A stretch of 64,000 bases of DNA from Burkholderia sp. 4M9327F10 (GTDB taxonomy: Bacteria; Pseudomonadota; Gammaproteobacteria; Burkholderiales; Burkholderiaceae): assembly GCF_005503145.1 (NCBI RefSeq), contig NZ_SCNV01000006.1, positions 124,001 to 188,000 on the forward strand. The letters run 5' to 3'. Below are positions 1-9,600 of this stretch, in pieces. The first letter of the stretch is position 1; every line of letters begins with the position of its first letter. The notes under the pieces are model-generated. The model saw nothing but the letters and a program-made list of their open reading frames with translations, did not search any database and was not told the DNA's origin. The translations under genes were made by a program, and so were the position numbers.

Positions 1-357
1 GACTCGAAGCCCCTTACGCTACTGAAAGCGTATCGAATAGTGAACAACCTGGATGCGAACAAGATCTGCGAGCTGGCCAGCATTTCGCGCTCTTACCTGA
101 CGAGGGTGGAGCAGGGGGCCACCCCCAGCGTGGAAATTGCTGCACGGCTGATACAGGTTTTGACTAACACTGAATGCGTTCGCACAGAACGGCGTTCGGT
201 TACACCGACCAAAGTCGAATCGCTTGAGAGTGCGAAACGCCTGGTTGAGCGTGTCAAAGCGCTACATGCCGAATTCGCGCAGGAAGGTATCCGGGAAATA
301 CATTTGCTGTATCCGCAGCGCTATCAAGCCGGGGTGGACGATCATGGCTGCGCCTAA
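1..357 (+). CDS. XRE-type helix-turn-helix regulator, 5' partial
   Basis: The reading frame is open from the first base, so the true start lies upstream; a GTG at 40 is an internal possibility only. The visible 118 residues begin with a Cro/C1-type helix-turn-helix, with the recognition helix around the stretch ISRSYLTRVEQG, followed by a charged C-terminal tail. It ends at 357, overlapping the next gene (start 344) by 14 bases, so it is translationally linked to the secretion operon and is a candidate local regulator of it. XRE proteins bind operator DNA as dimers; no effector domain is visible. Family assignment is fairly sure; the role in controlling the operon is inferred from position. 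Confidence 0.6.
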   Translation, partial: DSKPLTLLKAYRIVNNLDANKICELASISRSYLTRVEQGATPSVEIAARLIQVLTNTECVRTERRSVTPTKVESLESAKRLVERVKALHAEFAQEGIREIHLLYPQRYQAGVDDHGCA

Positions 358-1033
358 CACGCATTCCACCGCGCCTGCGCGCGGGCCGTTCGAGGTTCAT
401 CCGGCCGTCAGGCTGCTGACTGAGACATTCCTCTATAAATTCAGTTGGCCGAAGTTGCTCGGCAGCAATCTCATTCTGGGAATTGCGCTACTGATATCCG
501 TCACCGCCAACGTGGCGCTTGCATTAAGAAAAGCCGATCCGGTTTATTTCGCCGTCACGGCGGATGGACGAATCACCCGGCTTGCTCCGCTTTCGGAGCC
601 GCTTGTTTCGCCGGAGGAGGTGGTCCAGTTCGCGCAGAACTGCGTAACGCGATCATTCTCACTCGACTTCGTGGCCGACCAGCTGCGCAACAAGCTCGAG
701 TCGCTCCATGACTGCTATACGGACGAGGGCTTCCACGCACTGATGGCCGCCTTCGACAAAAGCAATCTGCTGACGAAGATTCGTGACGGCCGGCTCGTGT
801 CCTCGGCAGTCGCAACCGGCGCGGGTGTGATTGCCGCGATCGATGCACACGACCCACGCGGCTACAAGTGGACGGTGCAGCAACCTATTTCAATCACGCT
901 TGTGAATCAGACGGAGCGGCGCTCTTATAGCTTCATCATTGAAACGCACATTCAGCGCGTCCCGACTGTCGACAATCCCAAAGGCATTTCTACGACAGCA
1001 CTTCAGATTATTGGCAACGGTCAAAATAATTAG
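344..1033 (+). CDS. dotI: DotI/IcmL (TraM)-like inner-membrane T4BSS protein
   Basis: A 229-aa protein with one transmembrane segment at about residues 39-62 and a periplasmic C-terminal domain, the layout of DotI/IcmL and IncI TraM, which form the inner-membrane ring of type IVB systems. The ATG at 344 is chosen over the longer frame from 224 because it puts the short cytoplasmic tail directly before the membrane segment and follows a GGGGTGG stretch. Conserved features include the post-membrane segment DPVYFAVTADGRI and a C-terminal beta-rich region. Its position first in the dotI-dotH-dotG order supports the call. Family assignment is confident. Confidence 0.85.
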   Translation: MAAPNTHSTAPARGPFEVHPAVRLLTETFLYKFSWPKLLGSNLILGIALLISVTANVALALRKADPVYFAVTADGRITRLAPLSEPLVSPEEVVQFAQNCVTRSFSLDFVADQLRNKLESLHDCYTDEGFHALMAAFDKSNLLTKIRDGRLVSSAVATGAGVIAAIDAHDPRGYKWTVQQPISITLVNQTERRSYSFIIETHIQRVPTVDNPKGISTTALQIIGNGQNN

Positions 1034-1041
1034 GTGATGGC

Positions 1042-1302
1042 ATGACTGACGGCTTCAAACCCCTTCCGACAGCAATCGAGATTGCTGAGGAGTCGAAGGA
1101 CAAAGAGGGCGTGCATCCTCTTGCTAGTGTTGAAGGCACGGACTGGCACCACGAGTTCGAGCTAATCGATCCGTTCATCGCAACGCGCAAGGAACTGGAA
1201 GACCTTTGGCAAACCGCCCCGAATCGCCGCGCCCAGGATTGGCTGACTGGGATTATGGATACGCGCAAGATGTATGCGGTCGTCACTGGCAGTCCGTTCT
1301 AA
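1042..1302 (+). CDS. 86-aa hypothetical protein in the T4BSS operon
   Basis: A small soluble, acidic protein with no signal peptide and no membrane segment. It starts 8 bases after dotI and stops 10 bases before dotH, whose ribosome-binding site AAGGTGAA overlaps its stop region. It is not a recognised Dot/Icm component, and the IncI plasmid order has no gene between traM and traN. Tryptophan-rich C-terminal half (DWHHEF, LWQTAP, DWLTG). Being sandwiched between two core genes suggests a real gene, possibly a chaperone or accessory assembly factor, but this is inference from context only. Confidence 0.65.
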   Translation: MTDGFKPLPTAIEIAEESKDKEGVHPLASVEGTDWHHEFELIDPFIATRKELEDLWQTAPNRRAQDWLTGIMDTRKMYAVVTGSPF

Positions 1303-1312
1303 GGTGAAACCC

Positions 1313-2317
1313 ATGAGCAGTCTGCTCACCAGGACGCTGTGCCTGTTCGCGTTGCTCGGTGCGGCGCACATTGCCGACGCGCAAGTGGCGCGAGCATCCG
1401 ATGCCGGCGACGCAGGAGCGAACGCCTATGGGGCCGGCTCGACCATGTCGAATCAGCGTGCGGGCGCGGAGATGCAGGGTGGCGGCGCGGCCGGGGGCGT
1501 TTATGCAAATCCGAACGCGCCCCAGCCGCTGCCTCCGCTCACGCAGACGAACGCCAATTACGATGCCGCCGTCAACATGGTCACGCCGCTTACGCCCGAC
1601 CAGATCAGGGCGCTGCGCAAGCGTATCGACGCGGCCAAGCGCGCGGCATCGACAAATCCGACACGTCCGCCGAAGCCGGTCTATTCGGTCCAGACGGTAG
1701 ATCTCTCGCCCGGCGCGCCGCCGCCGATCGTCCGCGTGAGCGACCTCGGCTCGGCTGTCACCTTCATCGACAGCGCCGGTGCACCGTGGGATATCGCCGA
1801 GGTGGACAACATGGCGAAGGGCCGCTTCGAGGTGCTCAGGCCGGTTCCAGGTGTGCCGACCATCACGATTACGGCGGACGGCAGCTACGTCGAAGGCGAC
1901 GTGGCGGTTTTCCTGAAGGGCCTGCCGTTTCCGGTGGTCGTCAAGATGATCGCAGGACAGCGTGAAACCGATTATCGGCAGGATATCCGTATCCCACGCC
2001 GCGGTCCGAATACCGTAGAGGCAGCGCATGGCACGCCAGCGATCGATCTGCCGGGCGATAGCATGCAGTCGATTCTGGATGGCACAGACACGCCAGGCGC
2101 CAGGCCGATTCACATCGAAAACGGCCCGCCGGGGATGACGGCATGGGCGCTCGGTGACCACATCGTGCTGCGTACCAACCTGTTTCTCAGCGATCCGGCG
2201 TACTACGGTGCGGTCACGGGTGCTGACGGCACACATGTGTACGACATTCCGAAAACGCCGGTCGTGACGGTCAGCGATAACGGCATCAGCCGCAACATCA
2301 TTCTGGATCTGGAGTAA
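1313..2317 (+). CDS. dotH: DotH/IcmK (TraN)-like outer-membrane core protein
   Basis: A 334-aa exported protein. The ATG at 1313 follows a good Shine-Dalgarno (AAGGTGAA) and begins a Sec signal peptide ending near AHIADAQ. The region after about residue 85 (TPDQIRALRKRIDAAKRA, then a segment with SVQTVDLSPGAPPPIVRV) is typical of DotH/IcmK and TraN, and a beta-sandwich VirB9-like domain follows. With DotC and DotD, DotH forms the outer-membrane ring of type IVB machines. The longer frame from 1274 would put residues before the signal peptide and is rejected. It abuts dotG with a 2-base gap. Confident. Confidence 0.88.
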   Translation: MSSLLTRTLCLFALLGAAHIADAQVARASDAGDAGANAYGAGSTMSNQRAGAEMQGGGAAGGVYANPNAPQPLPPLTQTNANYDAAVNMVTPLTPDQIRALRKRIDAAKRAASTNPTRPPKPVYSVQTVDLSPGAPPPIVRVSDLGSAVTFIDSAGAPWDIAEVDNMAKGRFEVLRPVPGVPTITITADGSYVEGDVAVFLKGLPFPVVVKMIAGQRETDYRQDIRIPRRGPNTVEAAHGTPAIDLPGDSMQSILDGTDTPGARPIHIENGPPGMTAWALGDHIVLRTNLFLSDPAYYGAVTGADGTHVYDIPKTPVVTVSDNGISRNIILDLE

Positions 2318-2319
2318 CG

Positions 2320-3462
2320 ATGGCTAATGGCCCCCGGAAGCTGCACCCCGGTTTTCTGCGCAACGCAAAAGTGATCGGCGCGATCACCGTCCTCGCGATC
2401 GTGAGCGTGGCGGTCGCGTTCTTCGCGATGAAGCATCGCTCGGGCTCTGCCACCGAAACGGAGATTCCGTCCGTTACCGCACAAGGCGGCACACCGTCGC
2501 CGGAAACGCCGCACTACACGCAGACGTTGAACCGCGCCAATCAGGAGGGTCTCGCGCAGGCTCAGAAGACCGGCGCGACGTTCATCCCGGCTTTCTCCGA
2601 CCGCAACGCGCAGATCGAGCAGGCGCTCGAGCAGCGGTCCGCATCGGCGCCGACGGCGCAGCGAATCGATTACCAGCATCCCAACGGCATGCCGGCCGGC
2701 CAGCAGGGCCAGACACAGTCATTGCCCGCGCTCCCGGCGCCGACGCAAGGCGTAACCATGGAGGTTCAGCAGTTGGTGAACCAGTGGGACAATCCACCCC
2801 AGTCGCAGGAAGTACTCGGATTGCAGAAGGAAGCGCTGGCCGCGGCGGCGTCCGGCGCTTCGGCCGCGGGTGCGGCCACGTCGGCCTCGACCTCGCAAAC
2901 CGGCAAGACGCCGACGATCCGCGCCAGTGAAAAATACTATGCGCATCTGGAGAACGGCATCAATACGGATGCGCAATCCGACGTGCTTGCCGTGCTCGAT
3001 CAGGGACCATGCAAAGGGGGCGAAATGATGGGTAGCGGCAAGCTCACGGGAGAAGAGGTGACGGCAGCGTTCACGACCCTGCAGTGCGAAGGCAAGTCGG
3101 TATCGATCAACGCCGTGGCGCTCAATGACCAGACGCTGAGCAATGCGCTGCCGGCCGATCTCGACCACCATCTCGTCGCCCGAGTCGCCGTGCCGGCGTT
3201 GCTCGGCGCGCTGGGCGCTGCGGGCGCCGTCTACAGCAATGCGGGCGCGACCGTTACGCAAGGTGCTCTGGGCACTACCACGACCGTGCAAAACCCAAAC
3301 CCTACGCCGGCGCAGCTTGAAGGTGCGGCCGTTTCCGGTGGGATGACCGGTATTCAAGGGGTGATCCAGAAGGAAGTTTCCGCGATTCCCCCCGTGACAG
3401 GGCGAGTCGAGATGAACACGCCCTTGATCATTCTGTTCAAGTCGGACGTCGTCCTTCAATAA
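2320..3462 (+). CDS. dotG: DotG/IcmE (TraO)-like VirB10-type core protein
   Basis: A 380-aa protein with an N-terminal cytoplasmic tail, one membrane segment at about residues 16-37, a Pro/Gln/Ala-rich periplasmic linker and a C-terminal TrbI/VirB10-like beta-barrel domain from about residue 230 to the end. DotG spans both membranes and forms the central channel of type IVB systems. It is far shorter than Legionella DotG (about 1050 aa) because it lacks the pentapeptide-like repeats, and is close to the IncI TraO size class. Two bases separate it from dotH. An AT-rich 60-base gap precedes the next gene. Confidence 0.88.
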   Translation: MANGPRKLHPGFLRNAKVIGAITVLAIVSVAVAFFAMKHRSGSATETEIPSVTAQGGTPSPETPHYTQTLNRANQEGLAQAQKTGATFIPAFSDRNAQIEQALEQRSASAPTAQRIDYQHPNGMPAGQQGQTQSLPALPAPTQGVTMEVQQLVNQWDNPPQSQEVLGLQKEALAAAASGASAAGAATSASTSQTGKTPTIRASEKYYAHLENGINTDAQSDVLAVLDQGPCKGGEMMGSGKLTGEEVTAAFTTLQCEGKSVSINAVALNDQTLSNALPADLDHHLVARVAVPALLGALGAAGAVYSNAGATVTQGALGTTTTVQNPNPTPAQLEGAAVSGGMTGIQGVIQKEVSAIPPVTGRVEMNTPLIILFKSDVVLQ

Positions 3463-3525
3463 GGTAGCAACAGCTCCGAATAATTACGTATAATTAATTC
3501 GATACGAACTTAACCTGGCGATGAC

Positions 3526-4665
3526 ATGAGCGAACCCGATCACTTCTCGACTGTGCTTGACGTGGAGGCGCACGAACAGTTGCACGATCATTCCGGCGTC
3601 GGCGCGGAGTACGCCGGCGCCGACGGTTATGGGGATTTTCACGAGGACGAACCCAAGGTGTCCCGGAAGAAGCCCATCCCGACGCCGGTCCTGATCATTG
3701 GCGGGATGGTCGTTTTCATCGCCATTGGCGCGGGATATCAGCATTTCTTCGGCGCGAAGCCACAGGGCGAGATCATGACTGCGCCGCCGGCCAGTACATC
3801 TGCTGAGGCGGGCGGCATGATTGCTTCCAACAACGAGCCGGAGACCGCTTCCTTGCCATCCCCGGCTCGCAGCGGCGGGCTTGTGAGCGGCGCGGCAAGT
3901 CCGCCGCCTCTTCCCGTCGACATGCGGCCAGCCGCTTCCGAACCCGCCGGTCCCGTGCCTTCCGTCGAGAGCAGCCGGATGAGCCCGCAGCCGGTGGCCC
4001 CGCCGCCGATTGCACCGGCACAGGCACCGGTGGATCTGGGCGCTACCGCCGGCTCGCTGAACGCTACAGGAACGCCAATGACTGGCAACGCGGCCGCCGC
4101 ACCTGCTGATGTAAGCACAACGGCCGCACCGGAAACCGCATCGTCGATGATCCCCGCCACGGGCGCCGGCACCAGCGCGCCCATTACGCCGGCAGCCGCC
4201 CCGGATCCAAAGGATGCCGAAATTGCGCAACTCAAGTCCGAGCTGAAAGAGGCGCAGGCGCACCACGGCGCGACGCCGAAGCACGCGCTCAAGCGGGTCG
4301 TGCGGGTCAGGCACGCCGTGGCGGCAAGCGATGCGGCCACTGCGGCCACCGCAGGAGACGCCGCGACCGCTCCGGGCGCAGCGAGCGATGCGGCCACTGC
4401 CGATGCGGCATCAGGCAGCGGCGCAACCAAGGTCGCATCGAATGCACGTCACGTCAGGCATCGCGTTCATGGCAAGCATGCGTCGCTCGCCATTCTGGCC
4501 GGTTACCGGATCAAGCAGGTTGTTCCCGGCCAGGGGTGGGTCGAGGACGAACAGACCGGAAAGCAGCAGGTTGTCTCGGTCGGCGACAAGATCGGTGATG
4601 CGCAAGTCACGAAAATTGATCCGGATACCTATCGTATCGTGACCACTTCGGGAGTGATTCAGTAA
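3526..4665 (+). CDS. dotF: DotF/IcmG (TraP)-like inner-membrane protein
   Basis: A 379-aa bitopic protein: acidic, His-rich cytoplasmic tail, a membrane segment at about residues 51-70, a long Ala/Pro/Ser-rich periplasmic linker, a short coiled-coil-like stretch (AEIAQLKSELKEAQA) and a compact C-terminal domain beginning LAGYRIKQVVPGQGWV. That C-terminal module resembles the beta-rich domain of TraP/DotF and of pilus-assembly PilP-like proteins. The location between dotG and the traQ-like gene matches the IncI order. DotF links substrates and coupling proteins to DotG in Legionella. Its stop codon overlaps the next start by one base. The low-complexity linker makes sequence identity weaker evidence than layout. 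Confidence 0.75.
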   Translation: MSEPDHFSTVLDVEAHEQLHDHSGVGAEYAGADGYGDFHEDEPKVSRKKPIPTPVLIIGGMVVFIAIGAGYQHFFGAKPQGEIMTAPPASTSAEAGGMIASNNEPETASLPSPARSGGLVSGAASPPPLPVDMRPAASEPAGPVPSVESSRMSPQPVAPPPIAPAQAPVDLGATAGSLNATGTPMTGNAAAAPADVSTTAAPETASSMIPATGAGTSAPITPAAAPDPKDAEIAQLKSELKEAQAHHGATPKHALKRVVRVRHAVAASDAATAATAGDAATAPGAASDAATADAASGSGATKVASNARHVRHRVHGKHASLAILAGYRIKQVVPGQGWVEDEQTGKQQVVSVGDKIGDAQVTKIDPDTYRIVTTSGVIQ

Positions 4666-5201
4666 TGGACCTCACCACCATCGTTACCAGTATCGCGTCT
4701 GACATCGTAGCGTTTCAGGCGCTGGCTCAGATGGTTGCGGTCGGCGTCGGCATTTTCTATTGCGCCGGTGCATTGCAGAACGCGATCAAAAAATCAGCAT
4801 CGCCGGGTGCGGATATTAGCGGCCAGAGCATCTTCGCGTCGTTCTTCATCGGCGCACTGATTGTCAATTTTTCGGGTGCGATGGATAGCACCCTCGGCAC
4901 CTTAGGTGAACCCGACACGCTGTATGGCGACGTGATTGCCTATATCGACACGACCGCGTCGGCCGGCGCCTTCGCACCCGCAATCACGGCCATTCTGACG
5001 ATCGTTTCGACATTTGGCTGGTGGTACGCGCTCAAGGGCTGGACCATGTTACGCAAAGCCTCTAGTGGAGGCGGAGGAGGAGGGTACGAAGACTACGCCT
5101 GGAAAGGTTTCATTCACATCCTGGGGGGCGCGGCGCTGGTGAATATCAATTCCACGCTTGATGCTTTCCATGGAACGCTTGGTCTCAACTTACTATCTTA
5201 A
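4665..5201 (+). CDS. TraQ/IcmC(DotE)-like small integral membrane protein
   Basis: A 178-aa protein with about four membrane segments (near residues 18-40, 63-82, 105-130 and 150-168) and a Gly-rich loop (SSGGGGGGY) before the last. There is no cleavable signal. It occupies the position of IncI traQ and Legionella icmC/dotE, whose products are small polytopic inner-membrane T4BSS subunits. The start overlaps the stop of dotF by one base (TAATG), so translation is coupled. The family call rests on topology, size and gene order more than on motifs. Confidence 0.7.
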   Translation: MDLTTIVTSIASDIVAFQALAQMVAVGVGIFYCAGALQNAIKKSASPGADISGQSIFASFFIGALIVNFSGAMDSTLGTLGEPDTLYGDVIAYIDTTASAGAFAPAITAILTIVSTFGWWYALKGWTMLRKASSGGGGGGYEDYAWKGFIHILGGAALVNINSTLDAFHGTLGLNLLS

Positions 5202-5215
5202 GGAGCAACCCAAAC

Positions 5216-5791
5216 ATGCAACAAGCATTCCTGATTAATCCACTCGCACGGTTTCATCTGTACGCCATGGAGAACGCGCGCACATTCGTCGTTTCCGCCA
5301 TGGTGCTCACAGGTATCGGACGGCTGATGTTCACCAACCCGGCGCTGGCCGTCGCCGCCATCGTGTTTGTCGCCATGGCGGTCTGGCACTCGTCGCTGCC
5401 GCATGCAACGCGCCTGTCGAACCGGCACCTTGCGCTGACCGGCCTGATGCTGTTCGTTGTCACGAGCCTCGTGTTCTCCGGTGTTGCAGACGCACAGTCG
5501 AACGGCAGCACGCTCGGTAGCATGGCGACCAGTCTGAAGAACGATATGGGCTCGATCTACAACATGATCGTCTACGCCTTCTACGGCGGCGGTCTCGTCA
5601 GCACGGGCGTCGGTGTCAATAACGGCATCAAGAAGTCGAAGGGCGACCAGCAGGTAACCACGGGTTCGATCTTTGGCTACGGTCTGGGCGGCCCGGCGCT
5701 CGGCATGGTCGGCTATGTGATGAATTCGGCAGCCGGCTCGATGGGCGCAGGCGCTAGCGCGATGGATGCGCTTCCGGCAGCGGCTCACTGA
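5216..5791 (+). CDS. TraR/IcmD(DotP)-like polytopic membrane protein
   Basis: A 191-aa hydrophobic protein with segments at about residues 20-36, 42-57, 69-90, 110-130 and 145-165. The C-terminal half, after a signal-like stretch ending FSGVADAQS, contains two paired Gly-rich helices (YAFYGGGLVSTGVGV and YGLGGPALGMVGY), the pattern of IcmD/DotP and TraR proteins. It may be a fusion of a membrane N-terminal segment to an IcmD-like unit, since IcmD is usually about 130 aa. It starts 14 bases after the preceding gene with AAGGAGCAA as ribosome-binding site, and its TGA overlaps the dotN-like start. Confidence 0.68.
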   Translation: MQQAFLINPLARFHLYAMENARTFVVSAMVLTGIGRLMFTNPALAVAAIVFVAMAVWHSSLPHATRLSNRHLALTGLMLFVVTSLVFSGVADAQSNGSTLGSMATSLKNDMGSIYNMIVYAFYGGGLVSTGVGVNNGIKKSKGDQQVTTGSIFGYGLGGPALGMVGYVMNSAAGSMGAGASAMDALPAAAH

Positions 5792-6603
5792 TGGAGCATC
5801 CCATCGAGACCCCGGGTAGGGCAGCCACGGCCGATTCGCGGCAACACGCCGTGCTGGACGAAGCAGCAGTACGCGACGCCGGGGTCTCATGGGACGAAGC
5901 GACCGAGGGCATGAGCGCACCGAAGTCGACGCTCGGCGCGAATTTCGATTCGCGCCGGCGCAAGGACATCGTGTTCTCCGTCAAGCGGAGGGTGCGGCGG
6001 CAGGACGACGACCGCATGGAGCCGTCCGACGCGGCTTACAAGCAGAAACGCCCCGCTATCCTGGCAAGAGGCGAAGGCAGGTGCGTCTTTTGCGGGTTCC
6101 GTTCGAACTATACCGAAGTGCATCACCGCAACGACAACCACACGGACAACCGCGAAGAGAACCTGGAAATCGCCGACCCGCTCTGCCACGGAACCCAGCA
6201 CGTTGGTCAGGTCGGCAACCAGCGGCACGGTGTTTTCATTCACCTCGACGGCGTCCCGCAGGCTGAAGTCAATCATCTGCAGCGGACCATCGCCGTCGTG
6301 CTTGAAATGGGCAGCGATGCGGAGAAAGCCGAAGCGCGCGCACTGTTGCAGCATCTCGCGAGCCGCGCAGAACTGGTGTCCTCCGAGTGGGGGAGTGCCA
6401 ACCCGTCAGACTTCTCCAATGCAATGCTGACGCTTCACGAAGATGATCTGGACAAACGCGTAAGCGCTTTTACCGGCATGGCATTGATCTACCGGCCAGT
6501 TCGCTTCGCGCAGTATGTCGCGCGGTGGATCGAAGAGAGTTACAAGTCACTCCCCATCAAGACATGGGGGCAGATATATGAACGCGCACGCACCGCCAGG
6601 TAG
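5791..6603 (+). CDS. dotN: DotN/IcmJ (TraT)-like zinc-binding protein
   Basis: A 270-aa soluble protein with an HNH-like zinc-binding core: CVFCG near residue 97, then VHHRNDNHTDN and DPLCH. DotN/IcmJ carries such an HNH fold without shown nuclease activity and works in the type IV coupling complex with DotL, recruiting substrates. The N-terminal ~60 residues are charged and variable. The start ATG overlaps the preceding stop by one base. The position just before the ATPase dotO is the same as icmJ-icmB in Legionella and traT-traU on IncI plasmids. An ordinary HNH endonuclease is the alternative, made unlikely by the operon context. Confidence 0.82.
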   Translation: MEHPIETPGRAATADSRQHAVLDEAAVRDAGVSWDEATEGMSAPKSTLGANFDSRRRKDIVFSVKRRVRRQDDDRMEPSDAAYKQKRPAILARGEGRCVFCGFRSNYTEVHHRNDNHTDNREENLEIADPLCHGTQHVGQVGNQRHGVFIHLDGVPQAEVNHLQRTIAVVLEMGSDAEKAEARALLQHLASRAELVSSEWGSANPSDFSNAMLTLHEDDLDKRVSAFTGMALIYRPVRFAQYVARWIEESYKSLPIKTWGQIYERARTAR

Positions 6604-6633
6604 TGTCCTGGGCGCGCCGGAGAGATCGCAATC

Positions 6634-9600
6634 ATGACCGTGGTAAGCAGCCTTCTCGACAACGTCGAATCATTGATCGCCTGGGTTTCCAGCCACGCGC
6701 TGGGCGCCGATCTGCCGTCCTATTGCCAGCTCGAGACAGCGATCGGCCTCGATCCGGACGACCCGCGCGCCAAACAGATGGCGGCCATGGACCCCAAAGG
6801 CGCGCGTCCTTACATCCTCATCACGCGCCAGTGCGCGATGCTGACGCTGTTTGAGTTGACCGGCTCGATGGACGTTGTGGGCGAAGTGGAATTCGAACAG
6901 ATCACCGACGATCTGCGGCGCGCGATGACCGCCTACTTCCAGAAGGCGGGCCACTCCATCGAAATTTCATTCGAGCGCGATCCTGACATGATCCGGCACA
7001 AGGTGAAGAGCCTGATGCAACCCGCGTACGATACGTGCGAACGGGTCGGCCTCGATCTGAAGGACATGCTCGACGACCGTTGCGAGCGCGTCGCGTCGCT
7101 TTGCTCGCACGAGTCGTGCTACGTGATGCTGTACACCCATCTTTCTTCGATGACGCCTGACGAGTTGAAGCGGGAGATGGAGACGCACAAGCTGCGCATG
7201 AAGGAGCACAAGATCCAGCCGATGCTCGAAGCGCAGTCCGTGACTGCGATCCTCAAAGGGCTGCTGAGCCGCCACGAGACTTTCGTCGACGCGATTGAAC
7301 GTGACTTCGTCCATGCGAAGCTGCACGTCGAGCGCCTGTCGACACATGATGCGGCACGCGCGATTCGCCTCGCTTACGATCGCCGCCGCACCGATCATAA
7401 ATGGAAACCCGTTTTGCCCGGCGACCGCTTCACCCCGCGCAAGACACGTAACAATTCGGCTAGCGACATGTACCTGCCGAAACTGGCCGAGCAGATGTGC
7501 TCAGGCAAGATCCGTACGGAAGGCGACTTTGTATATATCAACGGCGAGTATCACGGCTCCGCATACATGGAAGTCGGACCGCAGGAAATTCACGATTTCA
7601 TGATGCTGTTCAACCGGGTGGGCAAGGAAGTCCCCTGGCGCATCAAGTTTGCGATCGAGCCAGGTGGTCTGGAGTCGGCCAAGCTGAAGAATCTCGCGGT
7701 CAGTATCATCGGCTTTATGGGCAGCACCAATAAGGCAATCAAGCGGTCCTTCGACGCGCTCGAAGAGGCGCAGCGCGACGGCGAGTGCAATGTCTCGGTG
7801 CGCGTGACGGCGGCCACCTGGGGACCTGACAAGAAGTCGTGCGAGGACCGTCTGTCGGCCCTCGTCAGCGCGATGCAGGGGTGGGGCGTCGCGCAGATCA
7901 GCACGGACACCGGGGATCCGATCCAGGGACTGGCCTCGACCGTACCCGGCTTCACGGATAAATCGGTCGCCCCGAAGATGATCCCGCCGCTCAGCGATCT
8001 GGTGCGTCTCTTTCCGATCCAGCGGGCAGCGTCGCCCTGGTTTGCAGGCGGCTCGATCCTGCTGCGCACGCTTGACGGCAAGGTCTATCCGTTCCAGCCG
8101 AATTCGTCGCTGCAAACCGCGTGGATCGACCTGATCTGGGCCATCATGGGCTCGGGCAAGTCCGTCTGGCTCAATACGCTGAATCTCGGCGCCATTCTCT
8201 CGCCCGGTTTGAAGCGGCTGCCGCTCATCACCATTATCGACGTAGGCGTAAGTTCGAGCGGGCTGATCGAGCTGATCCAGAACGCGCTGCCGGAGGACCG
8301 CAAGCACGAGGCCATTTATATCCGCCTGCGCAACAGCGGCGAATATTCGATCAATCCGTTCGACACCTTGCCGGGCTGCCGCAGGCCGACCGCTTTCGAC
8401 CGCGAGTTCCTGATTTCGCTGCTGACCGCGCTCGCGACGCCCGTCGGCCAGAAGCAACCGTACGCGAACTCGTCGGAACTCGCGGGCATGGTCGTCGACG
8501 AGGTGTACGAGAAATACTCGACGCGTGGCTCTGAGAAGCGCTATGAGCGGACTGTCGACGCGGCCGTGGATATGGCGCTTGAGACGACCGGATTCAGGCA
8601 CGACGAATACACGACGTGGTGGGACGTGACCGACCATCTGACGGCGACTGGCCACGTTCGCGCGGCTCGCCTGGCGCAGCGGTTCGCGGTACCGGTTCTG
8701 TCCGACCTGATCGAATCGTTGGGGGCGGAGCGTATTCGCAGCGTGTTCGAGCCCAAGGAAGATTCCAAGGCACGCGTCGATAATGGCATGACGTTGCTCG
8801 ATGCCATGCGGATGGTGATCACATCCGCGTTACGGGACTTTCCGATCATTGCTTCACATACGCGTTTCGAATTGAATGAGCAATCGCGCGTGGTCGCCCT
8901 GGATCTCGAGGAAGTCACCCGCGGCGCCGGCGAAGACGGCGAAAAACGCGCAGAGATCATGTACGTGTTTGCCCGCCAGATCGCGGCGCGGCAATACTAC
9001 CTGCCAGAAAGCATTGCGGAGCTGGCGCCGGTGCTGTACCACGATGCTCACCGTCAACGCTACGAAGATATCAAGGATGAAATGAAGGCCATCTGTGTGG
9101 ACGAAGTTCACCGAACGGCCGGCAAGAAATCGTTTCGGCGTCTGCTTTCGCTTGATCGTCGCGAAGGCCGTAAGCACGGCATCCGTGTGTCGCTTGCGAG
9201 CCAGTTCATGGCCGACTTTGAAACGGACGGGGAATCAATCACCGAATCGGCTTTCTCCGCGTACATCATGAATGCGGGCAGTCCGAATTCGCGTGCCGAA
9301 GCCCAAAAGATGTTCGGCTTGTCGAACTCGGCGATGACCGCGTTGCAGCGCGACGTGCGAGGCGCGGGCAAGTTTCTCGTCTGGCACCAGACGAAAAGCG
9401 GCGTGGTCACCCAGATCTTGCATAACGCGCCCGGTGCAATCGAGCTATGGGCGTTCTCGACGACCGCGAAGGACGTTGGGCTGCGGCGCCGTCTGTACAA
9501 ACGGACCTCACCCGCAACCGCCCGGAAAATCCTCGCCAAAGAGTTTCCGAGCGGCACCGCGGCGCAGTATCTCGAAGGCCGGCAGGCGGAGCAGGGCGCG

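Noticed and set aside
1283..2236. A 317-codon minus-strand frame across dotH
   Set aside because: Arg/His-rich shadow of the DotH gene, no start signal.
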